A DNA stretch of 64,000 bases from NCBI RefSeq assembly GCF_002813775.1, contig NZ_CP020370.1, positions 2,691,501 through 2,755,500 of the forward strand, given 5' to 3'. Of this stretch, positions 16,180-23,930 are shown in pieces. The notes under the pieces are model-generated. The model did not search any database. It saw nothing but the letters and a program-made list of their open reading frames with translations, and was not told the origin of the DNA. Position numbers and translations under genes: made by a program. Source of the DNA: Candidatus Thiodictyon syntrophicum (GTDB lineage Bacteria; Pseudomonadota; Gammaproteobacteria; Chromatiales; Chromatiaceae). Position 1 is the first letter of the stretch. The number at the start of each line of letters is the position of its first letter.

Positions 16180-17337
16180 TTAGCAGGTGGCGGGCATCAG
16201 CGAAACCCCCTGACCACGCCGTAGCGGGGCCAGGTGCGCGGTGACGTGCAAGCGCCCAGTGCGGCACTTGGGACAGGGATAGCCGTCAAAGGGCGCCGTC
16301 GCCGCCGGTGCCGTGGCGGGTTCCGGCGTCGGCGGCGGGGCCGCCAGCGCCGCACGGATCAGCGCCAGACAGCGCGCCCGGCAGCGGTTGGCCAGGAAAC
16401 CGAAATGACGAACGCGCATGAACCCTTTGGGTAAGACGTGCAGCAGGAAGCGCCGGATCAGTTCCTCGCCGGTCAGGGTCATGACCTTGTTGCGACTGCC
16501 GTCGCGGTAGTCCTTGTAGCGGACGTCCACCGTGTCGTCCTCTTCATCGAAGGCCAGCAGCCGCCGGTCCGACAGGGCGATGCGATGGCTGTAGCGGCCC
16601 AAGTACTCGATCACGGTGTCGGTGCGCGCCAGACAAGGCTTGGAATAGACCACCCACTCGGGCTGCATCAGGGCGTTGAGGACGCGGTCAACCTCCGCGG
16701 CCGTGAGGCGCGACAGTCGCCCGTCTTTGAAGGCCCGGCGCAACCGGCTGACCAAACCGCCGCGGAAGTGCCGCGACAGCGCCCGCACCGGGAACAGATA
16801 GGTACTCTTGGCCGGATGCCAGGTCCCGTCGGCGCCAAAGGCCCCGCCCGGCACCAGACAGTGCAGGTGGACATGGCGTACCAGCGTCTGCCCCCAGGTG
16901 TGCAGCATCGCCGTCATCCCCAACTGCCCGTCCAGGCGCTTGGGGTCCTCAGCGAAGGCGGACAGGGTCGCCCACACCGTCTCGAACAGCAAGGCGTAGA
17001 TCACCTCGGGGTGGACCTCGACCCAGCCGTTGAGGGTGTCGGGTAGCGTGAAGACCAGATGGTGATAGGTCACCGGCAGCACCGCCGCACGCTGGCGTTC
17101 GACCCATTCCTCGGAGGCCCGGCGTTGGCAGCGCGGGCAATGGCGATCACGGCAGGCGTGATAGAGGAAGGGGCAATCCCCACACTGGTCGCATTCCAGG
17201 GCGAAGCCGCCCAGCGCGGCGGTACGACAGTCCAGGATGTGATGACAGACCTGCCATTGGTGCGGGCTCAACGGGTGATGTTCGGCATAACCGGACAGGC
17301 ACGCCGCCATGACCGCTTGCAGGGAGGTATTAGCCAT
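16180..17337 (-). CDS. IS91-family HUH transposase, copy 1
   Basis: A 385-residue rolling-circle transposase. It has an N-terminal Cys-rich zinc finger (CDQCGDCPFLYHACRDRHC), the HUH metal motif in HVHLH at 155-159, and the two catalytic tyrosines Y245 and Y249 in EYLGRYSHR. These are the defining parts of IS91-type Y2 transposases. ATG at 17337 overlaps the recombinase stop by 8 bases, indicating coupled translation; the frame also runs upstream through the recombinase gene, but only as shadow. The last ~100 residues differ at several positions from copy 2, while the N-terminal part is identical. Confidence 0.93.
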   Translation of the reverse strand: MANTSLQAVMAACLSGYAEHHPLSPHQWQVCHHILDCRTAALGGFALECDQCGDCPFLYHACRDRHCPRCQRRASEEWVERQRAAVLPVTYHHLVFTLPDTLNGWVEVHPEVIYALLFETVWATLSAFAEDPKRLDGQLGMTAMLHTWGQTLVRHVHLHCLVPGGAFGADGTWHPAKSTYLFPVRALSRHFRGGLVSRLRRAFKDGRLSRLTAAEVDRVLNALMQPEWVVYSKPCLARTDTVIEYLGRYSHRIALSDRRLLAFDEEDDTVDVRYKDYRDGSRNKVMTLTGEELIRRFLLHVLPKGFMRVRHFGFLANRCRARCLALIRAALAAPPPTPEPATAPAATAPFDGYPCPKCRTGRLHVTAHLAPLRRGQGVSLMPATC

Positions 17338-18196
17338 GGCCGGCCTCCAATTGGGCAAGCAGGTCCAGGGTCCCTTCGCCCTCGCTGGCACTGGGCAGCC
17401 AATGCACATAGCGCAGGGTGGTCTGGATGCTGCGGTGGCCCATCAACCGTTGCAGGCGCTCCACCGACAACCCGCCCGCCAATTGATGGGTGGCGTAGGC
17501 GTGGCGCAGCCCATGGATCCCGCCGACCGTGGTTACGCCGGCCTGGCGCTTGGCGTCGGTGAAGGCCTTCTGCAAGCCGGTCGGCGACAGCGGCGTCCCG
17601 GCGCGCCCGGCGAACAGCCAATCCGCTGGCCGATAGAGGCGCCAATAGTCCCGCAACGCCTCCAGCAGGGTCGGTGAGAGTGGGACCAGGCGGTCCTTCG
17701 CCCCCTTGCCCTGGGTGATCCGCAGCAGTCGGCGCTCGCCGTCGATGTCCTGCACCCGCAGGGCCAGGACTTCGCTCAGGCGCAGTCCGCAGCCATAGCA
17801 GACCGTCAACATCATGCGGTAACGCGGATTGTCGCAGGCGGCCAGGATGGCGGCGACCGCGCCGCGGGTGAGCAGCTCCGGGATGCGCTGCGGGCGCTTG
17901 GGTAAGGTGACCTCCAGGTCGACCGTCGGCCAGCCGAGCACCCGCAGATAGAAGAAGCGGATGCCGTTGTACATCAGCCGCACGCTGGCCGGGGCCAAAC
18001 TGCGCTGCACCACCAGATGCTCGAAGTAGCGCGTGAGATCGGCGTGCTCCAGGGTGTCCGGGGAGCGCCGGGTGAATTTGGCGAGGTCACGCACCGCGTC
18101 GAGATAGCTTTCGTGGGTGCGCGGCGAGAAGCCATGCATCTGCATGGCCGTGATCATCTGCTGACGCAGGGGTGTCATCGTCTGGTTCTCGGTCAA
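17330..18196 (-). CDS. tyrosine recombinase of the IS91-type element, copy 1
   Basis: A 288-residue phage-integrase-family recombinase. The N-terminal SAM-like DNA-binding domain (residues ~10-90) is followed by the catalytic domain with the full set: R139 (CGLRLSEVL), the beta-hairpin Lys (GKGAKDR), H228 and R231 (HGLRHAYATH), H254 (MGHRS) and nucleophile Y263 (TTLRYVH). It is the upstream gene of the element and is identical in sequence to its counterpart in copy 2. It may resolve or integrate circular intermediates made by the HUH protein. Confidence 0.93.
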   Translation of the reverse strand: MTENQTMTPLRQQMITAMQMHGFSPRTHESYLDAVRDLAKFTRRSPDTLEHADLTRYFEHLVVQRSLAPASVRLMYNGIRFFYLRVLGWPTVDLEVTLPKRPQRIPELLTRGAVAAILAACDNPRYRMMLTVCYGCGLRLSEVLALRVQDIDGERRLLRITQGKGAKDRLVPLSPTLLEALRDYWRLYRPADWLFAGRAGTPLSPTGLQKAFTDAKRQAGVTTVGGIHGLRHAYATHQLAGGLSVERLQRLMGHRSIQTTLRYVHWLPSASEGEGTLDLLAQLEAGHG

Positions 18197-18725
18197 CGAC
18201 CCGGAGTGGGCCGTTACGAGTGTGGACGATGGGGGACGGGGCGGGGCCGCGGGTAACCGTGGGACGGCTGGGCTTATCCGCGCTTCATTCGCTATTCAAT
18301 GGCGCTGCGGGATGGCCGCGGAAGGCCCCGCGGAGCGGATTAGTTCAACAGCATCTTTGGCAGTTTCTTGATCACGGGTCTTATGTCGATTCACATGTGT
18401 TCACCATACCTCTCAGCCTAGCCTCCTACCGCATGATGCTTGCAGTGTTGGTCGCCCTCACGGGCTCGTCTTACCCTTTCGGGCGGAGTACATTGTCAGA
18501 GCAGCTTCACACCGGACCGTTACCAGTCCCGCATGTGCTCTTAGGCTACGACGGGAGAAACCGTCGGTTCTATCAGGTCGCCTCCAAGCGACCGCCAGTA
18601 GAACAATCACTTACGCGACTTCGTGTCGCACAGTTATGATCAAGGCCTGGCATTCCGACCCCGGTATCGGGTTACGCCGCGCTAACCCGACTGACACTCA
18701 TCCACCCATCGGAAACCTTAAGACC

Positions 18726-19166
18726 ATGGCAACCCTGTTCGAGATCCTGGCCCGCGAGCAATCCTTAGGCGAGGGCCATGCGCGGCTGCTCTGCGAGCAG
18801 GGGCGCGATGACCCGCGGACCTATACGGAGGGCCTCATCGCCTATGTGGAGGCCAAGGCCGCATTCGATGCCCTGATCGAAGGGGCCAAGAATTACCTGA
18901 TCGCGGGCGTGGACCTGACCGAGGTCGAGGGCTTGCGCGCCTGGGTGGCGTCCGCGGTGCAACTGCGGGCGGCCTTCACCGAGCTGGTGCGGGCGCGGCT
19001 GCTCGACCCCGCGGGGGCGACCCGGTTCGGGCTGCCCGCGGCGCTCGACCTGAGCAAGCTGGTCAAGGGCCTGGTCGACACCCTGCTGGCCCTGATCAAG
19101 TCCTTCCGGGAGGTGGACGAGACCCGTCGGCGGGAGACCCTGGCACGGCTCGACGGGCTCAAATGA
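18726..19166 (+). CDS. hypothetical helical protein
   Basis: A 146-residue soluble protein with no signal peptide or membrane segment, predicted largely helical from its Leu/Ala/Glu/Arg pattern (YVEAKAAFDALIEGAKNYLI, FREVDETRRRETLARLDGLK). I recognise no family. It begins 95 bases after the group II intron; without the intron and its cargo it would lie about 370 bases downstream of the WD40-caspase gene, on the same strand, so it may once have been co-transcribed with it. Confidence 0.65.
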   Translation: MATLFEILAREQSLGEGHARLLCEQGRDDPRTYTEGLIAYVEAKAAFDALIEGAKNYLIAGVDLTEVEGLRAWVASAVQLRAAFTELVRARLLDPAGATRFGLPAALDLSKLVKGLVDTLLALIKSFREVDETRRRETLARLDGLK

Positions 19167-19196
19167 CGGCCGTTCGAGGCACTGAGTCGGGATTAG

Positions 19197-19235
19197 GGTA
19201 GCGATGGGTTTCGCTGCGCTCTACCCATCCTACAC
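19197..19235. repeat. GATGGGT-TTCGCTGCGCTC-TACCCATC palindrome, copy 1
   Basis: A short imperfect palindrome that reads GATGGGTTTCGCTGCGCTC and ends in CTACCCATCCTAC. The inverted copy lies at 30085-30118. Read through, it produces a spurious MGFAALYPSY peptide in front of real genes at both places, so starts upstream of the repeat should not be used. Confidence 0.7.
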
Positions 19236-19263
19236 AACTGGCATTGATGATCTGGAGGCTGAC

Positions 19264-19491
19264 ATGCAGGCGACGAAGCTGCTGCTGACGACCGACAACG
19301 CCGGACGGATCCAAGAGATCCCCCCGCTGCCGCCGAATGCGCGTCTGGAGGCGATCTTTCTCGTCATCGAGCAGGGGGAGTCACCATCGGCCAAGCGGAA
19401 ACCCTCTCCGCGGATCGTGGGATTGGGGGCGATTCATGACGATCCGATCGCCCCGGTGGCGGCCGCCGACGAATGGGAAGCGAAACCATGA
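19264..19491 (+). CDS. VapB-like antitoxin without its PIN toxin
   Basis: A 75-residue protein of the same build as the antitoxin at 11105: a short strand-rich start (ATKLLLTTDNAGRIQEIPPL), a basic middle and a C-terminal GLGAIHDDPIAPVAAADEW motif. ATG at 19264 follows GGAGG. Where a PIN toxin gene would be expected, the next gene (overlapping by ATGA at 19488) is a truncated HEPN-like gene, so the antitoxin appears to have lost its original partner or been recombined onto another module. Confidence 0.6.
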   Translation: MQATKLLLTTDNAGRIQEIPPLPPNARLEAIFLVIEQGESPSAKRKPSPRIVGLGAIHDDPIAPVAAADEWEAKP

Positions 19492-19679
19492 CGAGACTGA
19501 GTGTCGATGTACTGGAAAAGGCGCTGGCGCGACTCGAGGAAGGGTTTGGACATTACGAGGCACGCAACAAGACCTCGCATATCTACGATAGCGAGGAGGC
19601 GACCCGCGCGTTTGAGCGTGCCCGGACCTTTCTGGCCGATGCCAAGGTCACCCTGGAGCGGCTGCGCCATGCCGCTTGA
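19488..19679 (+). pseudogene. HEPN-like (nucleotidyltransferase substrate-binding) gene with internal deletion
   Basis: A 63-residue frame. Its first ~20 residues (LSVDVLEKALARLEEGFGHY) match the start, and its last ~40 (RNKTSHIYDSEEA...) match the end, of HI0074/HEPN proteins, which are normally about 130 residues. The central helices are missing, but the R.KTSH.Y motif (RNX4-6H-like active site) is retained. It overlaps the downstream nucleotidyltransferase start by 11 bases. It is probably non-functional, although the frame is open. Confidence 0.6.
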
Positions 19680-19977
19680 CTTACGCCCCGACCATTTGGC
19701 GATGGTGATGGCCATTTTGCACCGGCAGGTCCCGGACCGCGAGGTTTGGGCCTTCGGCTCGCGCGCCAAGGGCGGGGCCAGGCGGACGTCCGACCTGGAC
19801 CTGTGCGTCATCGGGCAGACCCCGCTGCCGTATGAAACGGCCGCTCACCTGCGGATGGATTTCAGTGAGTCCGATATCCCCTATACGATCGATCTGGTGG
19901 ATTGGGCCAACACCAGCCCGGCCTTTCGCCGGATCATCGAAAGCGAAAGGGTGGTGATCAAGAAGCCGTGTGGATGA
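19669..19977 (+). CDS. MntA-like minimal nucleotidyltransferase
   Basis: A 102-residue DNA polymerase beta-type nucleotidyltransferase, the antitoxin half of HEPN-MNT pairs. The signature GSRAKGGARRTSDLDLCV contains the G-S and D-x-D metal motif, and the third Asp is in TIDLVDW. In characterised systems MntA adds AMP to the HEPN RNase and silences it. Its HEPN partner just upstream is internally deleted, so the enzyme is probably orphaned. Confidence 0.82.
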   Translation: MPLDLRPDHLAMVMAILHRQVPDREVWAFGSRAKGGARRTSDLDLCVIGQTPLPYETAAHLRMDFSESDIPYTIDLVDWANTSPAFRRIIESERVVIKKPCG

Positions 19978-20042
19978 TGAGTGCTGCCGCCGGGCGCCTG
20001 CCCGTGAGACCTTCCGGCACGGGGGTGGCAAGCCCCCCAGGC

Positions 20043-21038
20043 TCAGAGTTCCTCCCACGGCGGATACACCAACCCGGGAATCCGCGGCGTGTCGACCCGG
20101 AAGCCGCAGCGACGGGTATAGGCCTCGAAGACGGTGATCTTGTAGGCCAGTCCCTCGGGCATCCCGGTGTCCGACCAGTGGTAGCGGCGCTCCCACTCCC
20201 GGGGGCCGCGGATCAGCGGCCAGCCGCAGACGGCGAGCCATAGGGCGAAGGTCGGGGCGGGCGAGGCGAGGGTTTCCGGTTCCCCGGCGGCGTCCGCGTC
20301 CGCGTCCGCGTCGTCGTCTCCGTTCCCGACGGGTGCGTGCTCCTCCCAGATCAGGGTGTCGCCGCGGCGCCGGGCCGCGATCCGTGCATTGTCCGCCGTC
20401 GCCGTGCCGACGACGAAGGCCATGCGCCCCTCGTCGTGCCGAATGCGGTAGGGCGGGTCGGCGAAATAGCGCACGAGGCTGAGCCCATGCTTCCAGTTCG
20501 CGACCCAGAAGCCTTGTTGCAGATAGAAGCGCACCGCGCCCTGCCAGGGCCAGGCGGTCTCCAGGCGCAGGCCCCCGAGCCCCAAGTGCCGGGCGGCCCC
20601 CTCCAGCGCTGCCATGACCCGGGTGCCGCACCCGCTGCGCCGCCCTTCCGGGAACAGATACAGGCTCGCGATCCAGAGGCAGGGCTGGCCCCAGCCGAGG
20701 TCCCGGACCATCACCGCGACCGTGCCCAGGCAGGTGCCGTCCTGTACCAGCCAGTAGGGCCGGTAGCCCAGCAGGTCGGCGGGGTCCCCCGGCACCTCGC
20801 CGTCGGTCAGGCCGCGGCGCGCCCAGTCGTGGATGGCCTCGTCGGTCAGGGAGCGCGGGTCCGGCGCCGCGTCGAACCGATACTCCAGATAGGTGCACAG
20901 TTCGCAGGCGCGCCACAGGCGGCGCTGCGCCGGGCTGCCCGGGGCCGCCGGCCGCAACAGGGGCACCGCGGCCAGGCAGTCCGCCAGGTCGGCGTTGTAG
21001 CGCTCGGTCGGGTCGTCCCTGTCGCGGACCCGGGGCAT
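20043..21038 (-). CDS. GNAT-family N-acetyltransferase
   Basis: A 331-residue protein. The central GNAT core has a V-type strand ending LWIASLYLFPEGRRSGCGTR, which is the acetyl-CoA pyrophosphate loop R-x-x-G-x-G/A, and the later motif GLRLETAWPWQGAVRFYLQQ GF. An Asp-Ala dipeptide run near residue 245 is coded by a CGCGTC hexamer microsatellite. The N- and C-terminal extensions are unusual for the family and I cannot assign a substrate. The gene is single on the minus strand, 19 bases downstream of the exported OB-fold gene. Confidence 0.75.
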   Translation of the reverse strand: MPRVRDRDDPTERYNADLADCLAAVPLLRPAAPGSPAQRRLWRACELCTYLEYRFDAAPDPRSLTDEAIHDWARRGLTDGEVPGDPADLLGYRPYWLVQDGTCLGTVAVMVRDLGWGQPCLWIASLYLFPEGRRSGCGTRVMAALEGAARHLGLGGLRLETAWPWQGAVRFYLQQGFWVANWKHGLSLVRYFADPPYRIRHDEGRMAFVVGTATADNARIAARRRGDTLIWEEHAPVGNGDDDADADADAAGEPETLASPAPTFALWLAVCGWPLIRGPREWERRYHWSDTGMPEGLAYKITVFEAYTRRCGFRVDTPRIPGLVYPPWEEL

Positions 21039-21057
21039 GGGGGGCGGGCCCGGCGGC

Positions 21058-21438
21058 TCAGGGGGCCTTGGTGATCGTCGCCTTCTCGATCAGCAGCGGG
21101 TACTTGTAGCCCGAGCCGAAATCCATGTCGACAACCAGGGTGCCGACGACCGTGACCGTATCGCCCGGGTTCGCGGTATCCATGGTGGTGATCGTGATGT
21201 CGTTGGAGCCGTCGGCGGTGTCGCCGGTGCCGTCGCGCAGGTGCACCCAGTTGCGGTCCATGATCTGGTTGTTGACCTTCGCGACCTTGCCGTGCAGCGT
21301 CACCTGCTTGCCGCTGAGCGCGGCGCGTTCCTTATACAGGTCCCCGACCGACTTCGCGGGCGCGGCGTCCTGGGCAAACAGGGGGGCGACCAGGAGTGCG
21401 GACAGGAGTGTCGCCAGGGGGAGGGGGGTTTTCATCAT
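21058..21438 (-). CDS. exported OB-fold protein
   Basis: A 126-residue periplasmic protein. The signal peptide (MKTPLPLATLLSALLVAPLFAQ) is followed by a beta-rich domain (GKQVTLHGKVAKVNNQIMDR, NWVHLRDGTGD, DTVTVVGTLVVDMDFGSGY) typical of the bacterial periplasmic OB-fold/NrfJ-like 'nucleotide-binding' proteins often found near c-type cytochromes. ATG at 21438 is preferred to 21459 because it begins the signal peptide and follows AAAGGCG. The ligand is unknown. Confidence 0.7.
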   Translation of the reverse strand: MMKTPLPLATLLSALLVAPLFAQDAAPAKSVGDLYKERAALSGKQVTLHGKVAKVNNQIMDRNWVHLRDGTGDTADGSNDITITTMDTANPGDTVTVVGTLVVDMDFGSGYKYPLLIEKATITKAP

Positions 21439-21486
21439 CGGGCGCCTTTTGGTGAACAACTGGTTGGAAGCGGCGATTGTACTGCG

Positions 21487-21864
21487 CTAATGCTTGGAGA
21501 ACAGGTCGCGCAGGCGGCACAGGAGCATGCCGGGATCGAAGCCGGGGTCGGGCAGGACCTCGCCGCTGAGCACCGAGCGCAGCGCGCGGTCGGCGTCCGG
21601 CTCGCCGGTCAGCAGCAACTCCACCCCCTGCTTGGCCATGCGGCGGCGAAAGCCTTCCCCGGCGCTGCCGGCGACGATGGCGCAGATGCCGTCCAGGGGG
21701 TGTGGGCCCTCGCCCTCCCAGTGGTGAAAGACCTGGGCCTTGGGAAGTTCGACGCGCACCGGCTGGGGCCCTTGCGCCTCACTGTCGTAGAGAAGCCAGT
21801 GGCGGGCCTGGCCGGCATGGCCGGCGACCCGGGTGTAATCTTTGGTGGCGATGGCGATTTTCAT
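21487..21864 (-). CDS. NifX/NifB C-terminal-type dinitrogenase iron-molybdenum cofactor protein
   Basis: A 125-residue single-domain protein of the NifX/NafY/NifB-C family (MKIAIATKDYTRVAGHAGQA at the start, then ARHWLLYD, and LDGICAIVAGSAGEGFRRRM). Members carry FeMo-cofactor precursors, and some act as general molybdenum or Fe-S carriers. ATG at 21864 starts the domain; the longer frame to 22020 reads through the hexamer repeat and is spurious. It is not next to a nif cluster here, but nifQ and modD lie 18 kb away. Confidence 0.85.
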   Translation of the reverse strand: MKIAIATKDYTRVAGHAGQARHWLLYDSEAQGPQPVRVELPKAQVFHHWEGEGPHPLDGICAIVAGSAGEGFRRRMAKQGVELLLTGEPDADRALRSVLSGEVLPDPGFDPGMLLCRLRDLFSKH

Positions 21865-21927
21865 TTGGGCGATAGGCGTTAGGGCGCGCTCATGGTCTGG
21901 GGCAGCGGCGAGCGGGGCGGCCCGCGC

Positions 21928-22047
21928 GGGTGCGATCAGAACGGATGTAGTGACCGAGATCCCGGGTACGCTTTCGTTGTCGTTGTCGTTGTCGTTGTCG
22001 TAATCGAATAATCCGACCACGATTACGACAACGACAACGACAACGAC
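21928..22047. repeat. hexamer-hairpin repeat, copy A
   Basis: A conserved block (GGGTGCGATCAGAACGGATG, then GAGATCCCGGGTACGCT) is followed by CGTTGT repeated four times, a loop AATAATCCGACCA, and the mirrored ACAACG repeats. The arms pair almost perfectly over about 26 bp. Copies B (32031-32112) and C (50246-50352) share both the block and the hexamers. It lies in the 303-base gap between the NifX-like and lipoprotein genes. Confidence 0.85.
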
Positions 22048-22052
22048 GCCCG

Positions 22053-22108
22053 ATCCGCGCAGCGGACCCTACGGGACTGGGTCACCGTAGGGTCCGCTGT
22101 GCGGACCT
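22053..22108. repeat. GTCCGC-GCGGACCCTACGG palindrome
   Basis: Two inverted arms (CAGCGGACCCTACGG and CCGTAGGGTCCGCTG, with extra pairing outside) around a 10-base loop. Related half or whole copies occur at 30170-30225, 33350-33372 and 38908-38931. Confidence 0.8.
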
Positions 22109-22167
22109 GAAGACCGCGCTCGACGCGGGAACCAGGGTCGCGGCGCGGCCTGACCTCGCGGCTGGGC

Positions 22168-22578
22168 TCAATACCAGCCGGGCCCGGGACCCCAACCCCC
22201 CCAACCGCCCCAGGCGCCCCAGTTCATGGATGCCTGTTGGTTCATCGCCGCGGCCTCCAGGTTGTCGTTGCTGATCTGCCTGGCCAGGCGTAGTTGCTGA
22301 TAGCTCTGATACTGCTTGGGTCCGCCGACCCAGGCCTGGTTGTTGGCCAGGTCCGGCAGGACATAATAGACCTTACCGTCCTGTTTGACCTGGGTGACCT
22401 TGTTGGCGGGCAGGCTCTTTAAGAGCGCCGCCTGCTCCGGCTTGGTGGGGGTGATGACCTTGAAGCCGGCGGCCGCCGCCAGGTTCTCTTTTTCCTTCAG
22501 ATCGCCGGCGCAACCCGCGGCGAGTGCCGCGAGCGCGAGGACCGCAAGGACCTTCAATGACGTGTAAAGATAGTGCAT
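22168..22578 (-). CDS. hypothetical lipoprotein
   Basis: A 136-residue lipoprotein: a signal peptide ending in the lipobox LAAGC with C23 as the lipidated residue, a small hydrophilic domain (VTQVKQDGKVYYVLPDLANN, WVGGPKQYQSYQQLRLARQ) and a Gly/Trp-rich tail (GAWGGWGGWGPGPGWY). The Gly/Trp tail is low-complexity. I recognise no family; a related architecture is common in unnamed outer-membrane lipoproteins of gammaproteobacteria. Confidence 0.72.
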   Translation of the reverse strand: MHYLYTSLKVLAVLALAALAAGCAGDLKEKENLAAAAGFKVITPTKPEQAALLKSLPANKVTQVKQDGKVYYVLPDLANNQAWVGGPKQYQSYQQLRLARQISNDNLEAAAMNQQASMNWGAWGGWGGWGPGPGWY

Positions 22579-22683
22579 GGTGCTCTCGATGTGTACATGA
22601 CTGAGACGCGCAGGGGCCTGACCCGCCGCCGGGGCGGGTCATCGGGCAGTCTAGGCCCGCGCCGTGCCTTGTCAACGGCGGAT

Positions 22684-22930
22684 GAGTGGAAAATCGGTGA
22701 GATCAGCGACGCCGACTGGCTGCGCTTCTTCGAGACCAATGTCATGAGCGGGGTGCGTCTGGCGCGGCACTACCTTCCGGGCATGCGCGGGCGCGACTGG
22801 GGCCGCATCATCTTCGTCTCCAGCGAATCGGCGGTGCAGATCCCGGCGGAAATGATCCACTACGGGCGCCTCCGCGACCAACGGCACGGCCCTGCGGGTG
22901 GATGGCGGCGTGGTGCGTGCGATTCTCTGA
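22684..22930 (+). pseudogene. SDR oxidoreductase fragment 1, with internal deletion
   Basis: The frame gives the middle of a short-chain dehydrogenase (ISDADWLRFFETNVMSGVRL, GRIIFVSSESAVQIP, EMIHYG). At HYG it jumps directly to the last 66 bases of the gene (GCCTCCGCGACCAACGG...), out of frame. The N-terminal NAD-binding part is also missing. The deleted middle can be seen in fragment 2 at 24433-24867; the junction has 2-3 bases of microhomology (CGG). Confidence 0.8.
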
Positions 22931-23114
22931 TCACAAAGGCCGCGCCGACGCTGAGTCGAGGACGCCAGTCGGCTTGCCCAACTGACACCATCGGCCATGC
23001 GTTGAGCCCCAAGAGCGCGGCTGGTCTCCTGCACCTGCGATCACCGACCCCTCGCGTCGTCCGATCGCTTCGCCTATGCTAGCGCCTATGCCTTCCGCTC
23101 CGGATCGATGACCT

Positions 23115-23357
23115 ATGCAGACTGAACGCCATGTCCGCTTGTTTCGCAACGGGCGCAATCAAGCCCTGCGTATCCCGCGGGAGTTCGAACTCGATGCAGA
23201 CGAGGCGATCGTCAGCAAAGACGGCGAGCGCTTGGTGGTCGAACCGGTGAAGCGCCGTCCGGACCTCGCCACCCTGCTGGCCGGATGGAAACCGCTCGAC
23301 GAGTCCCTCCCCGCGGTAGACGAGGGTTTGTTGCCACTGGACGACATCCGCCTCTAG
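23115..23357 (+). CDS. vapB: VapB-type (AbrB-fold) antitoxin
   Basis: An 80-residue antitoxin. The N-terminal swapped-hairpin domain reads HVRLFRNGRNQALRIPREFE and EAIVSKDGERLVVEPV, the standard AbrB/MazE-like VapB pattern. The C-terminal arm (LLAGWKPLDESLP) wraps the toxin. ATG at 23115 is the natural start. The vapC start follows 2 bases after the stop. Confidence 0.88.
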   Translation: MQTERHVRLFRNGRNQALRIPREFELDADEAIVSKDGERLVVEPVKRRPDLATLLAGWKPLDESLPAVDEGLLPLDDIRL

Positions 23358-23359
23358 CC

Positions 23360-23788
23360 ATGGATGGGCTGCGCTACCTGCTCGACACCAACATCCTCTC
23401 CGCGCTGATCCGCCAGCCGCAGGGCTCGGTCGCGGCAATGCTCGCCCGGCGCGGCTACGCAAGGGTCTGCACCAGCATCATCGTGGCCGCGGAACTACGC
23501 TTCGGCGCCCGGAAGCTCGGCTCCGACACCTTGAGCAAGAAGGTTGAGTCCCTGCTGGCTTCCATGCCGGCGCTGCCCCTGGAGGCCGGGGCCGATCGAG
23601 CCTATGCCAAGGCCCGCCTTCAGTTGGAGCAGGCCGGGACGCCCATCGGACCCAACGACCTGCTGATCGCCGCGCACGCCCTGACCCGCGGGCTTACCGT
23701 CGTCACCGACAATGTGGACGAATTCTCGCGGGTCGCCGGGTTGCGGGTGGAGAATTGGCTGGACAATCCGGCGCCCGCGCCGAAATGA
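23360..23788 (+). CDS. vapC: VapC PIN-domain ribonuclease toxin
   Basis: A 142-residue PIN toxin with the VapC signatures: YLLDTNILSALIR (first Asp), SIIVAAELRFGARK (Glu), IGPNDLLIAAHAL (Asp) and VVTDNVDEFSRV (Asp). All catalytic acids are present. It is paired with the antitoxin directly upstream and most resembles the VapC group that cleaves initiator tRNA. The pair looks intact. Confidence 0.92.
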   Translation: MDGLRYLLDTNILSALIRQPQGSVAAMLARRGYARVCTSIIVAAELRFGARKLGSDTLSKKVESLLASMPALPLEAGADRAYAKARLQLEQAGTPIGPNDLLIAAHALTRGLTVVTDNVDEFSRVAGLRVENWLDNPAPAPK

Positions 23789-23930
23789 TCGGTCTCAGGG
23801 CCACCGCGCTCAACTGACCGTGGCGTCCGCTTGCCGGCCGGATTCCTGTGCCGAGAGACCGCGATCGATTCACGGGATAAAGCATGCTCAAAGCCTTCAT
23901 CGAACAATGGCGCCAAACCCGTTTAGAGAA

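Larger units (their letters stand above)
15905..18349 (-). mobile_element. IS91-type transposase/tyrosine recombinase element, copy 1
   Basis: A 2445-bp unit whose limits come from comparison with the second copy at 60488-62932, at an exact offset of 44583. The ends are imperfect 18-bp inverted repeats GTTGRACTAATCCGCTCC. There is no flanking direct duplication, as expected for a rolling-circle HUH transposase. It encodes, in order on the minus strand, a tyrosine recombinase and an HUH transposase with overlapping ends. It is inserted in the group II intron. Confidence 0.85.
15275..18631 (-). mobile_element. RT-less group II intron interrupted by the IS91/recombinase element
   Basis: Minus strand. 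The 5' end GTGCGACACG at 18631 fits the GUGYG intron consensus. Domain V (15315-15348) has a GAAA tetraloop and 2-nt bulge, and a domain VI-like stem follows, giving a 3' end near 15275. Between them is typical domain I text (GGAACGTGGTAAGCCCG) and the start of an intron ORF (IGAATDCKVDW-like, around 15440-15500), but this joins directly to intron-terminal sequence. The RT body is thus deleted. Without the inserted 2445-bp element (15905-18349) the intron would be about 0.9 kb. It could only splice, or move with help from an RT supplied in trans. Confidence 0.65.

Noticed and set aside
21865-22020. 52-codon N-terminal extension of the NifX-like protein
   Set aside because: It is translated hexamer repeat (a run of Asp-Asn) and lies upstream of the natural MKIAIATKD start.
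21975-22047. CRISPR-like array in the hexamer tract
   Set aside because: The units are contiguous six-base repeats with no spacers, and no cas gene is present.
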